A stretch of 64,000 nt of DNA from Bryopsis sp. KO-2023 (taxonomy: Eukaryota > Chlorophyta > Ulvophyceae > Bryopsidales > Bryopsidaceae), in NCBI GenBank assembly GCA_030272585.1, contig BSYQ01000001.1:9253001-9317000 (forward strand). Direction: 5' to 3'. Positions 43,125-55,650 of this stretch are shown here, piece after piece; the stretch's first letter is position 1, and each line of letters begins with the position of its first letter. Under the pieces are notes generated by a model, which had not been told where the DNA came from, did not search any database, and worked only from the letters and a program-made list of their open reading frames with translations. Position numbers and translations under genes: made by a program.

Positions 43125-43838
43125 CATCTTTAGATGGACCCATTTTTTTTGACAGAACAATAGGTGGTTGCCCCAGGCAACAGCAGATGGTTTGGACGCC
43201 CACTTCATTCCTTCGTTTGGGGATAAGTTCTAAATATAAAAATAAGATATGTGAATAATGCGAGCGCCGCACTCCGTTACTTCACCCCCAAAATAAATCA
43301 ACCTCGTTGGAGTCCCAGCTTTTCTTTCGGTCCGAGCGTTTCGCCTTTTTGTTTTGTTTGGCGCGAAGTGCTGGCTTGGTCCTCTTGCCAGAAACAGAAT
43401 TCGAAATGCAATTGGACAAATGTGTGATGTTTCGAATTGCAACGATAATCGATGAGTCATCTCCCAAAATTTCCGACTTCAAGTCCGAGTTTCCTGCACA
43501 TGCCACCCCAGTTTCCGCGCAACACGTTGGCGGACAAGTTTCCAAGGCCCCTTTTTTTTCAATTTTTGGTGAAGTCCAGTGACGCCCAATTACCGCGAGT
43601 TTGCTAAGGAAAGGAGGAGAAACCCCTACGAATTGACGCTCGAATTTCGAGGACGATACTCGAGGGCTCGGGGGGTGGGGGAGAAGCGAAGTTTCTCACG
43701 GAGGAGTGCTGCGAACGAGCGTGGGACGCCAAAGGGGAAAAAAAAGTCGGGGGGCGAAACTGAGCGGTGTCGAAAGGGCAGCACTCTAGCCGGTGTTGCT
43801 TCCTTGAGTTTTCGGGGGGTTGTCTCAAGAGGCGCTGC
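43125..43838. other. Upstream region of poly(A) polymerase
   Basis: About 0.7 kb before the poly(A) polymerase ATG. A minus-strand frame at 43282-43545 is Lys/Arg-rich but lacks an ATG, and the plus strand is open there too. I make no gene call. Confidence 0.35.
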
Positions 43839-46800
43839 ATGGCTTGGTGGGGATATGACCAGGGCGAAGAGGAGATGGATCCTTTGCAGAACGACCCGGA
43901 CGACATCGACCGTGCACAATCCGAAGCCTTGGAACAGGTGAACATAATCCCTGGGTTTCTCGGCGCTGGATTTGGGGGACAGGGAAGATGATGGGGAGAG
44001 GGGTGGGCTTCCAGAAAAAAATGACGCTAAAAAAACACATTGCACGGAACAGGTTGTCTCGAAAAAAAGCACGTGTCGAAGAACAGCGCGAATGCTCGTG
44101 TCTGCACGCAACGGTTCGCGCTGCATGTTTCGTTTCTTCGAGCAGCTCGTACGGCTAGAACGGATGTTGTCTCAAAGATTCTCCATGGCCTCGGATGAGG
44201 ATTGACTGACGACGGGGCTGGGCTTGCCTAACGTCGATGCGTCGAGTCGCGTCGAGAAAAAGAGTAGAATCTCGTTTACAGCGCGTGACGAGAATTTGGG
44301 GTTGTTGGTCGTTCACGAATTTGAACTTTCGACAAAAGACGCTATCAACTTTTATATGACGTCGGGACTCAGAAATCGAATGCGCATGCGCTCCTCTTTT
44401 CTTTTGTGGCCCCATCGCACGAGAAACTCTTTCACTATTTTTCGCGTTCTACCAGTACTTTCGACGAAAAGTGTTATACACTGCATCCCGGAACAAGCTA
44501 AAAAGATACAAAAAGAATTGTTATGGATATGTGGCAGCATCTATGTAACTATGTTCTTTGCCGAAAGAACAAAAAAAATTTGAAGGCAGAACACTTCAAA
44601 AAAAGAGAAAAGATAGATGGAAAACCATTCCAGCTGATATCTTTTCCAGCATTTGTGGAGTATTTGACTGCAGGCTCCAAACAAGCCATAACTTTCCTTA
44701 TCATTAACTTGCTCTGTCGTCTTTTTTTGAACTGTTGTTTTTTGTTTTTGGTCAGTTTCTAAGGGAGGATGGCGAAGTTTACGAAACTCGGGAGGGGGAT
44801 CTCAGACGAGAGGAGGCTTTGAGTAAACTGGCTGAACTGGGGCAGCTATGGGTTGACAATGTGTGCAACCAACAAGACCTCAGCGACCCCTCCATTCAAC
44901 CCACCAACATTCGACTCTACACCTTCGGGTCGTATCGAATGAATGTTCACGGTCCTGGTGAGTGGATGGAGCTTCTTTTCATCTCTGTGTGTGTGCATGC
45001 ATGAAATCTTGATGCAATGCCACATGCAATGTATCCTGTGGAAAAAATAATATGATATGTATGTTTTAGTAACACACACGACCTACACCACCATGTCGAA
45101 TAATTTCATATGTTTGCCTTATGTAGAATATTTCTGTACCGATGAGATGAATACATGCATGATTTACATATTTTGTTGTTTCTTTCTTTCTTTTTTTTGG
45201 GGGGGGGGGGGAATATATCGAAAAGTAGCCTGCTTGAAATGATGCATGCGTTGCTGGTTGTGCATGTCTTCCAGTGAGAAATGCACCAGCAATGTTAAAA
45301 TGGAGAGGATTGAGATTTATATTGGTGGTGGTTTTTTCTTCTCAGGGACGGATATGGATGTGTTGTGTGTCGGTCCCCGATATGCAACACGGGAGCAGCA
45401 TTTCTTTGGGTGTGAACCTCACTGCATGGAGAGGATGCTCAAGGTATTTTTCTTTTGGCCTTGAACTTATGTTATCTCATTTTCACTTTAGCAGTGGCAG
45501 CAAAACTACAAAAAGCTCCTTTAGCAGAGGAAAATTCTGCTTCTCTTTTTATGCAACTTGTTAAAAAACCGATCGGTTGACGATCGGTTTTTTAACAAGC
45601 AACTATCATTATTTCTATTCACCTGTTTGTCGATATTGGTTTGAGTGTGGACGTTAATTGATATCTTCGAAGCTAGAAATTTGGCCTTTTTCAAGAATGT
45701 TCCATAAAACTTTACGAAGAGTACAGCAATCTCACACAGCATTTTTTTTTCCTCCTCCTCAATACCGCAATCTCACACAGCATTTTTTTCCCCCTCCTCC
45801 TCAATACAGCAATCTCACACAGCATTTATTTATTTATTTCAATTTCCTCCTTCAGGATCACCCAAATGCCGAGGATGTGATCGCCGTCCCTGACGCCATC
45901 GTTCCAGTCCTTAAGTTTAAATTCTTTGACATAGCTTTTGACATGGTGTACGTCCCCTTGGTTTCGGGCAACGTCCCCGAAAACCTCGATATAAACGGAT
46001 TGTCGATAATTCGAAACGTGGAGCAAGGTTCTGTCACCAACATCAATGGCCGAAGGGTGACGGACAGGATATTGGAGATTGTCCCCGACGTGGAAGTGTT
46101 TCGTGTGGCGTTGAGGTTCGTTAAGCTGTGGGCGAAGAGGAGGGGGGTGTACAGCAACGTGTTGGGCTATTTGGGGGGTGTCAATTGGGCTCTGCTGGTG
46201 GCGTTCACCTACAAATGTTTCCCCAAATGCACCCCAAGCATGCTGATCACTCGTTTTTTCAAGGTAAGAGAGTGGGATATATATTTGTATGTTTATGTAA
46301 TTGGACTAGACGGCGCAGTGGTGGCGTTTCCACCCATTTTGCTTATGTATTGGAACTCTCAGTGCATCGATCTATTTTTTTTTTACATACTTTAGAGCTG
46401 TTGCTCCATGAGTTTTTGAATTTTTTGATTTAAATGAAAAATTATTAAGGAAAAAGCGTATATATTTTTCAGATGTTGCTCCATGAGTTTGAAAGGAAAT
46501 GTCAACAGGTGGGGGCACTGTTTTTGATCATGGGTCATACTTTGACAGGGTGCCTTGTTGTGTGCATGATTTTTGCAGTTGTTTTCTTATTGGGAGTGGC
46601 CAACACCCGTGTTCCTTGACAAGCTAGAGTACAACAGCATTGGGCTTCCCAACTGGGATGGCTGGACCAATTTCTCAGAGGTATGCTTTCAGGAAAAAAA
46701 TGGAAAATAATAAAGAAAGCAAAAAAAGGAAAAAACCCCTGTGAAAACGGTCTTTTTATCAGTTCAATCGTCTTTTAACCCACGTCCCCCTCGCAATGAA

Positions 46801-48928
46801 AACGATTTTTTTTTCCATCCTTTAAGCGAAACATGGGATCTGTTTTCAACGTGTGTTGGGGGTTTCACAGGTCATGCCCATTATCACGCCATCATATCCT
46901 GCTTTTAACTCCAGTTACAGCGTGTCGGAAAACACGCTTCAAATTATGATGTCGGAGCTTTCCCAGGCCTCCAAACTCTGCACTCACCTTTTCAAAGGGA
47001 AAGACAGAGAGGACACCGAAGCCCACAGTCTGGCTGACTACAAATCAGGCTGGTCGCAGATCGCAGAATCGCTTCCATTTTTCGAAGAATACAATCATTT
47101 TTTGAAGGTATGTTTTTGCTCGAAAACTGGAATGAATTTTCATTTTCTGTTAAAAATGAAAACAGAAAATGATTTTTAATTAATGTTTTAAAAAAAATTT
47201 ATAAGCAACCGTGTTGTATCAGGTGTTTTTGTAACTTTGAAAGAAAGATTCCAAGCGAAACACACGAAAGAAAAAAAAATGAAACATGAATCAGTTTTTT
47301 TTTGTTTTTCTGTTTTTTTTCTGCTTTTTTTTCAACCGGTTCTTTTTTCCCCTCCTGTTGAAAATTAAAAATTGAAAAATTGAAACGATAAAAATAAAAA
47401 AATTGTCGATACTTTTCTGGTAGGTTTTGTGTGTGGCTTCCTCGCCAACAGACCTCCTGGAATGGAGCGGCTGGGTGGCCTCCCGGCTGAGGCGATTCGT
47501 CAGCAAACTGGCAGAAATCGCCGAAGTGCGTTTGTTCCCCCAAGAATTCACCTCATCGACTCGCACAGCCCAAGGCTTGTGTCAGTCCTGGTTTTGGATC
47601 GGAGTCAAAAGACCGCACGTGATGCCTCCAAAAAACGGAAAGAAAACTCCAAAGGTCAACATGGGACCTCCCATCATGATGTTTCGACGATTGGCACTGG
47701 ATGGCTACAAAGCGCACATCAAACCAGGCATGATGGTGAATGTTAATGGGGTGAAACAGAATGAGCTCCCGGATGAATATTTTGTGACTGGAGTGAACCC
47801 ATCGAAAACAGCAGGGAGGCTACGGTCGATGGGATCCAACGAAGCCCCCGTACTGGCATCCCCTCCAGGTACAGAAATCATAGGTGTTGCTTTCTCTTTT
47901 GTTTATTGGCTGTGTGCCTTTGAAACCGAAAGAAAGCTGGGGGTTGCTGTCTGGCAGTTTTTTATAGATCTGGTGTTGGGTTATCATTTTCATGGGCAGT
48001 TGTCTTATAGATCTGGTTTCAATGATGTTGGGTTTTCATTTTCATATTTGTTGCCTTTCCTGCTTTGTGCCGTTCATTTCATGTGAATAACATAGCTTGT
48101 AGTTGATACACATGCAAAAGAGAGAATATAATAATACGCACTTATTACAACGCAATTTTGTGTTTTTTTGGATTTTGCATGCCTATGTAGTTTCATTGAT
48201 GTGACGGTTTTCTTTACGGTTTTTGGCTTTCAGCTCCTTGTGATAATGGTGGAGCACCGGACACCGTGATTGGGATCGATTTTGATGAGGCCCGGAAATC
48301 GACCTCCCCAAAGCATCCCTCCAGTTCTGGCGAGAAACGCCACCGAGAGGATTTGAACACCACCCCTCAGGCCACCACCAGCAAGCACGGTTACGATCCA
48401 AAATCTCGTGATCAACAACACTCCGTCGACGAGAAATCCAACGAGGACCCCAGCTCCTCTCGAAGGTCGAGATCGCTCGAAGCTGAAACCTCGGCAGGAG
48501 GGAAGGGGTCGGGAAACTGCGTGAGGTTCCATGGCAGACCACCGGATTGTAATGGTGTTGGGGGGGGAAGGAATGCACCTTTTGGAGGAGCGAGTGGTGG
48601 GGGTGGGGGTGGGGAGAGGTGTAGGAGCGGGAGTGATTCTCTGGGGGATGAACAGCCATCGATTCTTCGACACGAGCCTGTGGAGGTGAATGGCAGCCGT
48701 CCGGGGAATGGGGGTGAAACAAAAAGACAAAGGGGAGGGTTCAAAATTAAGTGGCAGCAAGACATGAACAAGAGGTTGACCAGTCATGTGCAAGGGATTG
48801 GGTTGGAGAAAACTGGCTTTGGAGCGTTGGGTTTTCATGGGAAAACGGAATATAGAAAGAGGAGTCAGAGGGATGGAGTGGATGAAGTCGTCCAAGAGAA
48901 GAAGAAAGGAAGGTTGAGTTTTGGTTGA
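43839..48928 (+). CDS. PAP: Nuclear poly(A) polymerase
   Basis: Nine exons join in phase: 43839-43937, 44756-44957, 45346-45443, 45856-46263, 46473-46508, 46579-46680, 46871-47107, 47424-47868 and 48234-48928, giving 773 aa. The enzyme adds poly(A) to cleaved mRNA 3' ends in the nucleus. The nucleotidyltransferase core is clear: FGSYRMNVHGPGTDMDVLCV with the two metal-binding Asp residues, then KFKFFDIAFDMVY with the third. The central domain has KLWAKRRGVYSNVLGYLGGV and MPIITPSYPAFNSSYSVSEN, and the RNA-binding domain follows. The ~230-residue tail is Gly/Ser/Arg-rich with basic clusters (nuclear localisation). The canonical YGVTPPIS segment before the core is missing. Either the N-terminus is divergent or an exon in the 818-nt first intron was overlooked. 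Confidence 0.9.
45557..45599. repeat. Perfect 19-bp hairpin in a poly(A) polymerase intron
   Basis: Arms 45557-45575 (CTTGTTAAAAAACCGATCG) and 45581-45599 are exact reverse complements around a 5-nt loop. It lies in intron 3 on the sense strand of poly(A) polymerase. Confidence 0.85.
45722..45833 (+). repeat. Three 41-42-bp tandem repeats before a 3' splice site
   Basis: The unit TACAGCAATCTCACACAGCA followed by a T/C-rich tract occurs at 45722, 45763 (TACCG variant) and 45805. Each copy brings a polypyrimidine tract and AG dinucleotides. The array ends about 20 bp before the acceptor of poly(A) polymerase exon 4 (45856). Confidence 0.8.
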
Positions 48929-51900
48929 TGAAAATTTTATGTTGAAAAAAAAAAAATCTATTCATGTATAGTGGCGGTTTGTGAGTGAAAAAAAAAAAAA
49001 AAAAGAGTGCATCGACCACTCCTCCTTTTTTTCCTCGGTCGGAGAGGGGTTTTCGCAAAAGAAATTCCCCATTAGAAGTGAAAAATTGCTGTGTCCTTTT
49101 CTTTTCTTTTTTTTTCATTTCTGGAGTGATCTTTTTTTTTTAAAGGAAGGAAAAATGCACATTTACAAAAAAAAAGCAGAAAAGAAAAGTTGGGAAGAAG
49201 AAAAATTCATTTCAAAGAAAAACCTGTCTGTGTGGTTGAGAGAGTGAGTTCAAAAAAGAAAAAAAATATGTAGTCTCCAAACGTATGGTTTTTTCTCTTT
49301 TCTCTTTTATTTTTGGTGTTCCGTTTTCTTTTTTTTTCCCCTTTTTTTCTTTTCACAAAAGAAAAAAAAAATTAATGGAGATGATTATGAAGGGATTTCA
49401 ACTGAAACAAAACACAAAAAAAACCCAAAAAAAAAGGCATGCGGTTTGTAGTCCAATTGGAGATTTTATTTGTTGGTCCTTTTTTTTTCTGTTTAAAAAA
49501 AAATAGTAGAATATTTGTTTTTGCTAAGGTTGAGGTGAGTATTGTTCTTTGAATTTTCTATAGATGGATTTTTCTAGCCCGAGGGGAGGGGGGAAATTGA
49601 TTTTGGGGGGTTGCGTTTTTTTATATTTTTACATATGATTTAAACAAAATAGAGAGAGAGAGGAAGGTAAAAAAGAAAAACCACACATTCAGCCCGAGAT
49701 TCAATCCAAAAAAAAAAAGACAAACCAAAAAAGGAAACAACAAAAATATGACACCCTAACATATGATGATCCAAAATACAAACCTTGGGAAAAGCGAGGG
49801 ATTTAAGAGAGAAAAAAAGTAACAAAAATCAAAGAAAATCAAAACCAAGGTGGGGGTGAAGGGAACAATTCTCTGTTGGGAACTTTTTTTTCCTATTTTT
49901 GGGGTTTCGAAAACACCTGGGGGGGGGTGGGGGGCTGCTGTGTTCGTTTGATCGTGAGGCATGCACAATCTGCTTTGGGTGGGGATCTTTTGTCATGTTT
50001 GTGTAAATACTAGTTGTAGAAAATGAAACATTTGACGAAGAACAGTTGCGTGTGAGTGCTGCCCCCTTCAAAAAAAAAAAAATTACCAGCCAAAGTGGTA
50101 AATGTATATAGTGGTCGATATTCAATGGATCCATAACGAATCTTGCAGAATATGTATGAACCACTTGTTATTAAAGGAGGGGAAAATAGATTATGACGCC
50201 CCAACTGTAGGTAGAGGAATAGCTATATATATATACATATGTCTTTCCTTTTGCATGTGGAAATCTCCACATCTTTCCTTGATATGTGTTTTTCCCCTTT
50301 TCATTTTTCTTTCTCATTTTGGAATATTGGGAAAAATCGTTTTGCTACTTTCAGGGGCAAGGAAGATGGATTTTTTAATCTTTTTTAATCTTTATGTTCA
50401 TCATCTAGTCAAGCATGTGCTAGAATTCCTGATGACGCAATGCTCCTGAACACCTTCCAAACTTGAGGTTTCTTTATTGAAGCTGTGGAGTGGATCTCCT
50501 GCTACTCTAAGAAAGTACACACGCAGGCTGGAATCAATTTTTGCCATCCAACCAGTTCTGGCCAAACTCGGGAGTGTTTTTGCTGGTTTTGGTTTAATTT
50601 CAATGAACACCAGGAGTGAATGGAAAGAAGATTGAAGTAGTGAAACTTTCACCGGCTGTTCTCACTTTTGTGCTTTATTTGCTATTCGACATTCAGGGTG
50701 TTTGGGTCTGTCTACACTGGCTTTTTGATTTTTTTAAAACACTTTCCTCACCAAATTTTTTTTCAATGAAAAAACCTTCACGGCGGGAAAAAAATCTTTG
50801 ATGAGAATATATCGAAGAAGAAACAAGGAGACACGTGTCGATTAAAAAAAAAATACCTTCATTACACATGAATGCCAAATCTTCACCACAATCCACACCC
50901 CTTTTTTTTTCCCTTTTCACCTCCCCAACAGGAGCTTTCAAAAACCCGACAGCAAACATTCAAACATTCATACGACAAAAAAATCTTTTAACACCCTTCC
51001 CCCTCAGAATATATTAAAAAAAAAAAAACACGAACAGTAATGCAGGCAAGATTTTCCCAATCAAAATAGCATGGGTTGGTGCATCCATGTATTGTTTTCT
51101 CTTCCATCCTTCATACTTTTACACTAAAATTGGATTTTCTAAAAACAGCCTTGTGGCACGAAGAGGATGAAAAATAAAACAAACGCATGGCACCAATTTA
51201 CACCCCCCTTTTCCCCTTTTCTTATCCACCGCCAACCCACCCATAATTATGAGATATTATAATAATAATACCTCTCAAATAACCTGCAAGAAACTTCTGC
51301 ACAGAAAAAAAACAAACAAACAGCATTTAATTTGAGCTCCCGGAAAAAAGTAACTTTCTTTTTCTCCTCTTTTTTTTCTGTTTTATCTTCCCAACCCAGT
51401 GGCAAAAATAGGCCATAATTCTTCGCTGAAAATGTAATCACCCCATATTTTCGCGTACTTTTTTTTTTCTTTCTTTCTTTTTTTCCCTGCTCTTTTTCTT
51501 CTCTTTTTCACATGTTTCTGAATTTTTTTCTTTTCTTTTCTTGAAATTTTGTGGGGGGGGGGTCTATTTTCGCCTGTGCACTACCCAATTTGGTTTTTTC
51601 CCAGGTGATTTCATTCTTCATAATGCACCCCTTAAGACAGAATCGCCTCCCACTGAAATTATCAGATGGAATTTTGAAAGAAAAAAAAAGCCACCACTGC
51701 TCTGTTCAAAACTAGAAACAAACAAAAATAATGATGTAGAGGAATGTCTTGAAAAATATGTACAATGGTCCAGTCAAGATGACACAATCGAAATGGCTTT
51801 TTTTCCTCCTTTTCTTTTTTTTTCTTGTTTGGGGGAGGAAAGCCTAGTACTCAAATTCAGCACAGGCTTTCTTGTGTTAATTTTGCGGGAGCGATCATAG

Positions 51901-53217
51901 GGGTGAAAAAAAAAAGAACCTAAGGGATATTGATCATAATCAACAGACTTATGTCGGCGAATACTGCGGTACCTTTTTCCCCACCCCTATTTCTTTTTTT
52001 TTTTTTTTTTTTTTCAGGGGGTGAGGAAGGGGGTTACACACTCATCGGTCTCATTCTCGGTAACGGACTTTCAGGCAAAGTTCCTGAAAACCCATATCGA
52101 GCTGCACGATACAGCAATTCGGTTCTCAAAATAGTGGTGGTGTCAGGGAGCCCCCTGTAGCCAGAGGGTGGGGGCAAAACCTATATACACCAAGCACAGA
52201 AAATAAAAATAGAAAATCGATCAAAAGAGAGAACAAATCCAAGCGCTTCTGAACAAGCCAAAAACAGATAAATTGAACAGAGAAATAGGTAGGGAAGCCA
52301 CCTGTTAGTACCTGTGGAGTCTCTGGGATATTGTCTATTTCGGTGGTTGAAGTGGTGAGTGAACCTGGCAAAGAAACGATGTCAGTATTCGTTGAGGTGA
52401 AAACAAACCGACGCATAACATATCATCGGCACTTTGGACATTACACTTTCAACCTCAATGAAAATAATTTTATATAATATAAAATAATAATATTTTATTT
52501 TATTTTATTTTATAATTTTATATTTCGAAAAGATAATGACACTTTCTAGCAAGAAGGTATGAGAAGTCGCGTCTGTTGGTTTCCTCGAATTGATATGTTT
52601 GATATGTTGATACGCCTCACTCACTGGTTTTCCTGGCTTGCCTCGAACTGTGATTTTTTTCACACACCAGGCACAGGCAAACGATGCAAAACAATATGAT
52701 GGAACTGCCCACCGCCCTGAAACCACCAACCACAAATGACAAATTGACCAATGCTTTCCACAATTTCATATGGCAGATGAACCATCCAGAAATGAATGCT
52801 CTAACAACTCGGAAAACAACTCGTGTTTTTGAAGGGATTACTTGTATCATCCCTTTCACCTTTCACAAAAAAATTAAAAATTAAAATTAGAAAAAATTAG
52901 AAAAAAAAACTTTGAAATTAGAGATGATTTCAAAGTCGATGGATTTCCACGAAATCGATTGGTGCTAAAGGAGACTTACGTAACAGGTATGAGCCACAGT
53001 GGATTTTTGTCATTTGAATCTGCAGGCCAACACCACAAGAATGTTAGTCAAACACTCAGTTTAAAAAAAAAAACTTGGGGAAAAAGATTTGGCAATACTC
53101 ACACGACAGAAAACCATTTACCCAGCAAAACACTTCACAAAACACAGGACATCACGCATCTCTTTCTGCGCAGAAAATCGCACCACCACTTCCCCACTCT
53201 TCTTGCCTGACACTCCT
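48929..53217. other. 4.3-kb AT-rich, gene-poor region
   Basis: The poly(A) polymerase 3' flank is followed by sequence dominated by A, T and G runs (for example poly(A) near 48990, poly(T) near 51998, an AT palindromic stretch at 52466-52525). Possible small exons are too weak to call: minus strand about 52312-52366 (GSLTTSTTEIDNIPETPQ, bounded by CCAG and GTACTA) and 52621-52651. They could be downstream exons of the secretory gene ending near 53218. Confidence 0.35.
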
Positions 53218-54207
53218 TCATACAAATCGACAAGAAGGATCCGCAAATCTTCTCAAACCTGATATTGGCTTTTGCGGCTCGATGCGTGCTCCTCCCTCCA
53301 CCTCATCTCTGAACACGATCGTTGCCCCACCAGCGTCCGGCACAGGCAATGACTTCGACCCCAACACCCCTTCGACTTCGACTTCGGAAGAATAGTCCCT
53401 TTCAGCCTCCGGCTGCATATCCCAAGGCATCGAATCGAACGCCTCCTCCAGATCAGCACTTTCGGCAGTTTGGGTGGAGTCACGAGATATCAATGTAAAA
53501 CCCTCCCCTCTTGCTCCATATCCAGTAGTGTCTTTCCATTCCTTATCGATGTCCAGCTCTGGTGCAGGAGCTCCTCCTTCCGCCTCCATTTGGGGTATTA
53601 GCTCCAGCTCCCCCTCCTTCAGTAACTCATCAATTTCTGTACTTTCTGGTGTGTTTCTGGTTCCGTCTGGCACCCTGTCTTCCGTATCTGGCGAAACCTC
53701 ACCACCACCCACCCCCTGCTGGATAACCTTCTCTTCGAGGTCTTCAAACATGTTATATCTTATTTCCCGTGGTTGCTCCACATCGGGTTCCATCGCAGGT
53801 GCAGGCTGTGGGATTTCGCCATTCAAAAAGTAGGGGAATTCGCCGAGTGGAGGTCCGCCCCACTCGTAAAAAAACTCCCCTTCTTCTAGTCCGGGATCGA
53901 AGGGCATACCACCCTCTGGTTTCCCGGTTATTCGTCCAGTGTCGATGTCGGGACCTGACTCTGGCTGAGGAGCCGCCAGTTCGGAGGCCGGTTGATTTTC
54001 AAATGCTGATTCTGTTGTGTACAATTCGTCGATTGCAGGTGGGTCCACTCGAGGCGGCCTTTGATTGGGCACAGCTCGAGCAGGTGCGGAAAGTGTCGGA
54101 GAACCATCGGTCCCATTATTTAAATTTCCTTCCCTTCGTGTAACACCATGCACCATGCACCATGCAAAAGTAAACGTCAATACTCGTAGCTTTTGTGATG
54201 CTTTCAT
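53218..54207 (-). CDS. Acidic, Pro/Glu-rich secretory protein, unknown function
   Basis: A 329-codon frame starts with MKASQKLRVLTFTFAWCMVH, a signal peptide (basic n-region, hydrophobic core, likely cleavage after GVT or nearby). The rest is low-complexity and strongly acidic (EEGEFFYEWGGPPLGEFPYF, DELLKEGELELIPQMEAEGG), with no domain or second membrane segment. It is probably exported or retained in the endomembrane system. A GTATGA donor overlaps the last codons (CRF|GTATGA), so the true gene may continue through small minus-strand exons between 52.3 and 53.1 kb. Confidence 0.5.
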   Translation of the reverse strand: MKASQKLRVLTFTFAWCMVHGVTRREGNLNNGTDGSPTLSAPARAVPNQRPPRVDPPAIDELYTTESAFENQPASELAAPQPESGPDIDTGRITGKPEGGMPFDPGLEEGEFFYEWGGPPLGEFPYFLNGEIPQPAPAMEPDVEQPREIRYNMFEDLEEKVIQQGVGGGEVSPDTEDRVPDGTRNTPESTEIDELLKEGELELIPQMEAEGGAPAPELDIDKEWKDTTGYGARGEGFTLISRDSTQTAESADLEEAFDSMPWDMQPEAERDYSSEVEVEGVLGSKSLPVPDAGGATIVFRDEVEGGARIEPQKPISGLRRFADPSCRFV

Positions 54208-55571
54208 TGCCCTCTGTTACAAAATCCGAAAAAATAAATTAAATAATAAAAAATAAATAAAATAAGCTGAAGTTCTAAATGTGGGGGATTCTTATGGGAG
54301 GGGTTTTCTGAAGAGTCTATTGTGGGCATGGAGCAGCAAAGCCGCCGCTTGTGTTACGATCGTACGAGGATCGCACGCTGCAATAATCACGCGGCACAAA
54401 TCATCCCCCCCCTCCTCCAAAAAAATATCTTGGGAGGGAAAAGATATCGACTTTAACTTCACGCGCGCGGCCCATTTGAGTAAAAAACAACAAAGACACG
54501 AACTTTCGGCGTGCGGAGTGCAGAATTCGACCGGGGGCATGGTGTGTACAGCACAGTGCACCGTTTATTGTATTGCCTCGAAATGACAGGGGGCGGTGTT
54601 ACGGCCGCAATAAAAACCAACGACCCCTCCTACTTTTCCCAGCGATCGGCTGCTCAACCCCCACCTTTCGACACATCTTATTCGCAGTGAGGTCATCTGC
54701 GCAACCACCATGATTGTCAAAATGCAGGTCTCGCAGGATCCTTTCTGAAATAGGGCGCACATTTGGCGGCTCAAGACCCGCTCGGTCGATTGCGGCTGCG
54801 CCATTCTGCTCGCCGCCAAGCAGAAGGCCCGCGGAAACAATCACCGGCGCCAAAATTGAACCGCGAAAGGGCCGCGCGCGGGTAACAGCTTGATGAAAAG
54901 AATACGATTATGGAAATTTGGTTTTTCCCCAATGCGATCGGAGGTGTCGTGGCAGACAGGGGTTCTTGCTGATAGGTCTCCGAATTGTCTCAGAAGTGAC
55001 GGGACGAAGGGTGAATCGACAGGAACAAGAATGAAGCGTCTGGGAAACGGGGAGCCAGGGAGGAATCGGTGGACGTTCTCATCCGAAAAACGTGGTCGAG
55101 CGACTTTGCGCGCGAAGAAGTGGGGTTGGATTTTAAAAGGACCAGCCTCCACGATTCTCTGGGACTGGACGAAGCCCCTGTGATGTTTCCTTGCCTGTTC
55201 TGACTTGAAGTTCCCACAGGACCGGCAACTGCAGCATCTTGCTGTCACACAGCCTCATTTCCATGCCAGGAACTCGTTTCTGCGCAGAGAAAATCCAACA
55301 ACATGCAACAACAAGGTTATGTCATATATTTATTCCCGGACCTTGAGCACAACAAGGGCTACACTCTTCAAGAAAGCTGTTTCCCCCCAAAACAAAAAAA
55401 AACACACACAAAACAACAAGCATGATGTGGGATATGGGTTTTCAACCATTTCAAAACCAGCCCAGAGTTCTATTCCTGTGATCGGAAAGCAAACCAACAA
55501 TCCACTGCCCACCAGTTCCCTTCCAACAAACGTGTAACCCAGCTGTTCTTTTCATTACGTAATCTAGAGTG
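54208..55571. other. GC-richer region open on both strands, no firm gene
   Basis: Between the secretory protein (minus) and NMD3 (plus). A plus-strand ATG frame at 54893-55183 encodes a basic 96-aa peptide (MKRIRLWKFGFSPMRSEVSW and on, ending ILWDWTKPL), and the minus strand is open over nearly the same stretch. With no domain or splice support I do not choose between them; a structured noncoding RNA is another possibility. Confidence 0.3.
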
Positions 55572-55577
55572 TATAAA
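55572..55577 (+). promoter_or_regulatory. TATA box of NMD3
   Basis: TATAAA lies 79 bp upstream of the NMD3 ATG at 55651, a distance that allows a transcription start about 30 bp downstream and a short 5' UTR. Confidence 0.6.
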
Positions 55578-55650
55578 ACTGCGAAGGCGCGAAGCAGTCG
55601 CGCTCAGCGGAGTTTTGGTGGGGAGAACCCACCCTCAATTGCACGAAGCA

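Noticed and set aside
51541-52160. Plus-strand blocks with TTCAG-type acceptors in the gene-poor region
   Set aside because: No donors in matching phase, no ATG exon and no family similarity; polypyrimidine tracts are abundant there by composition.
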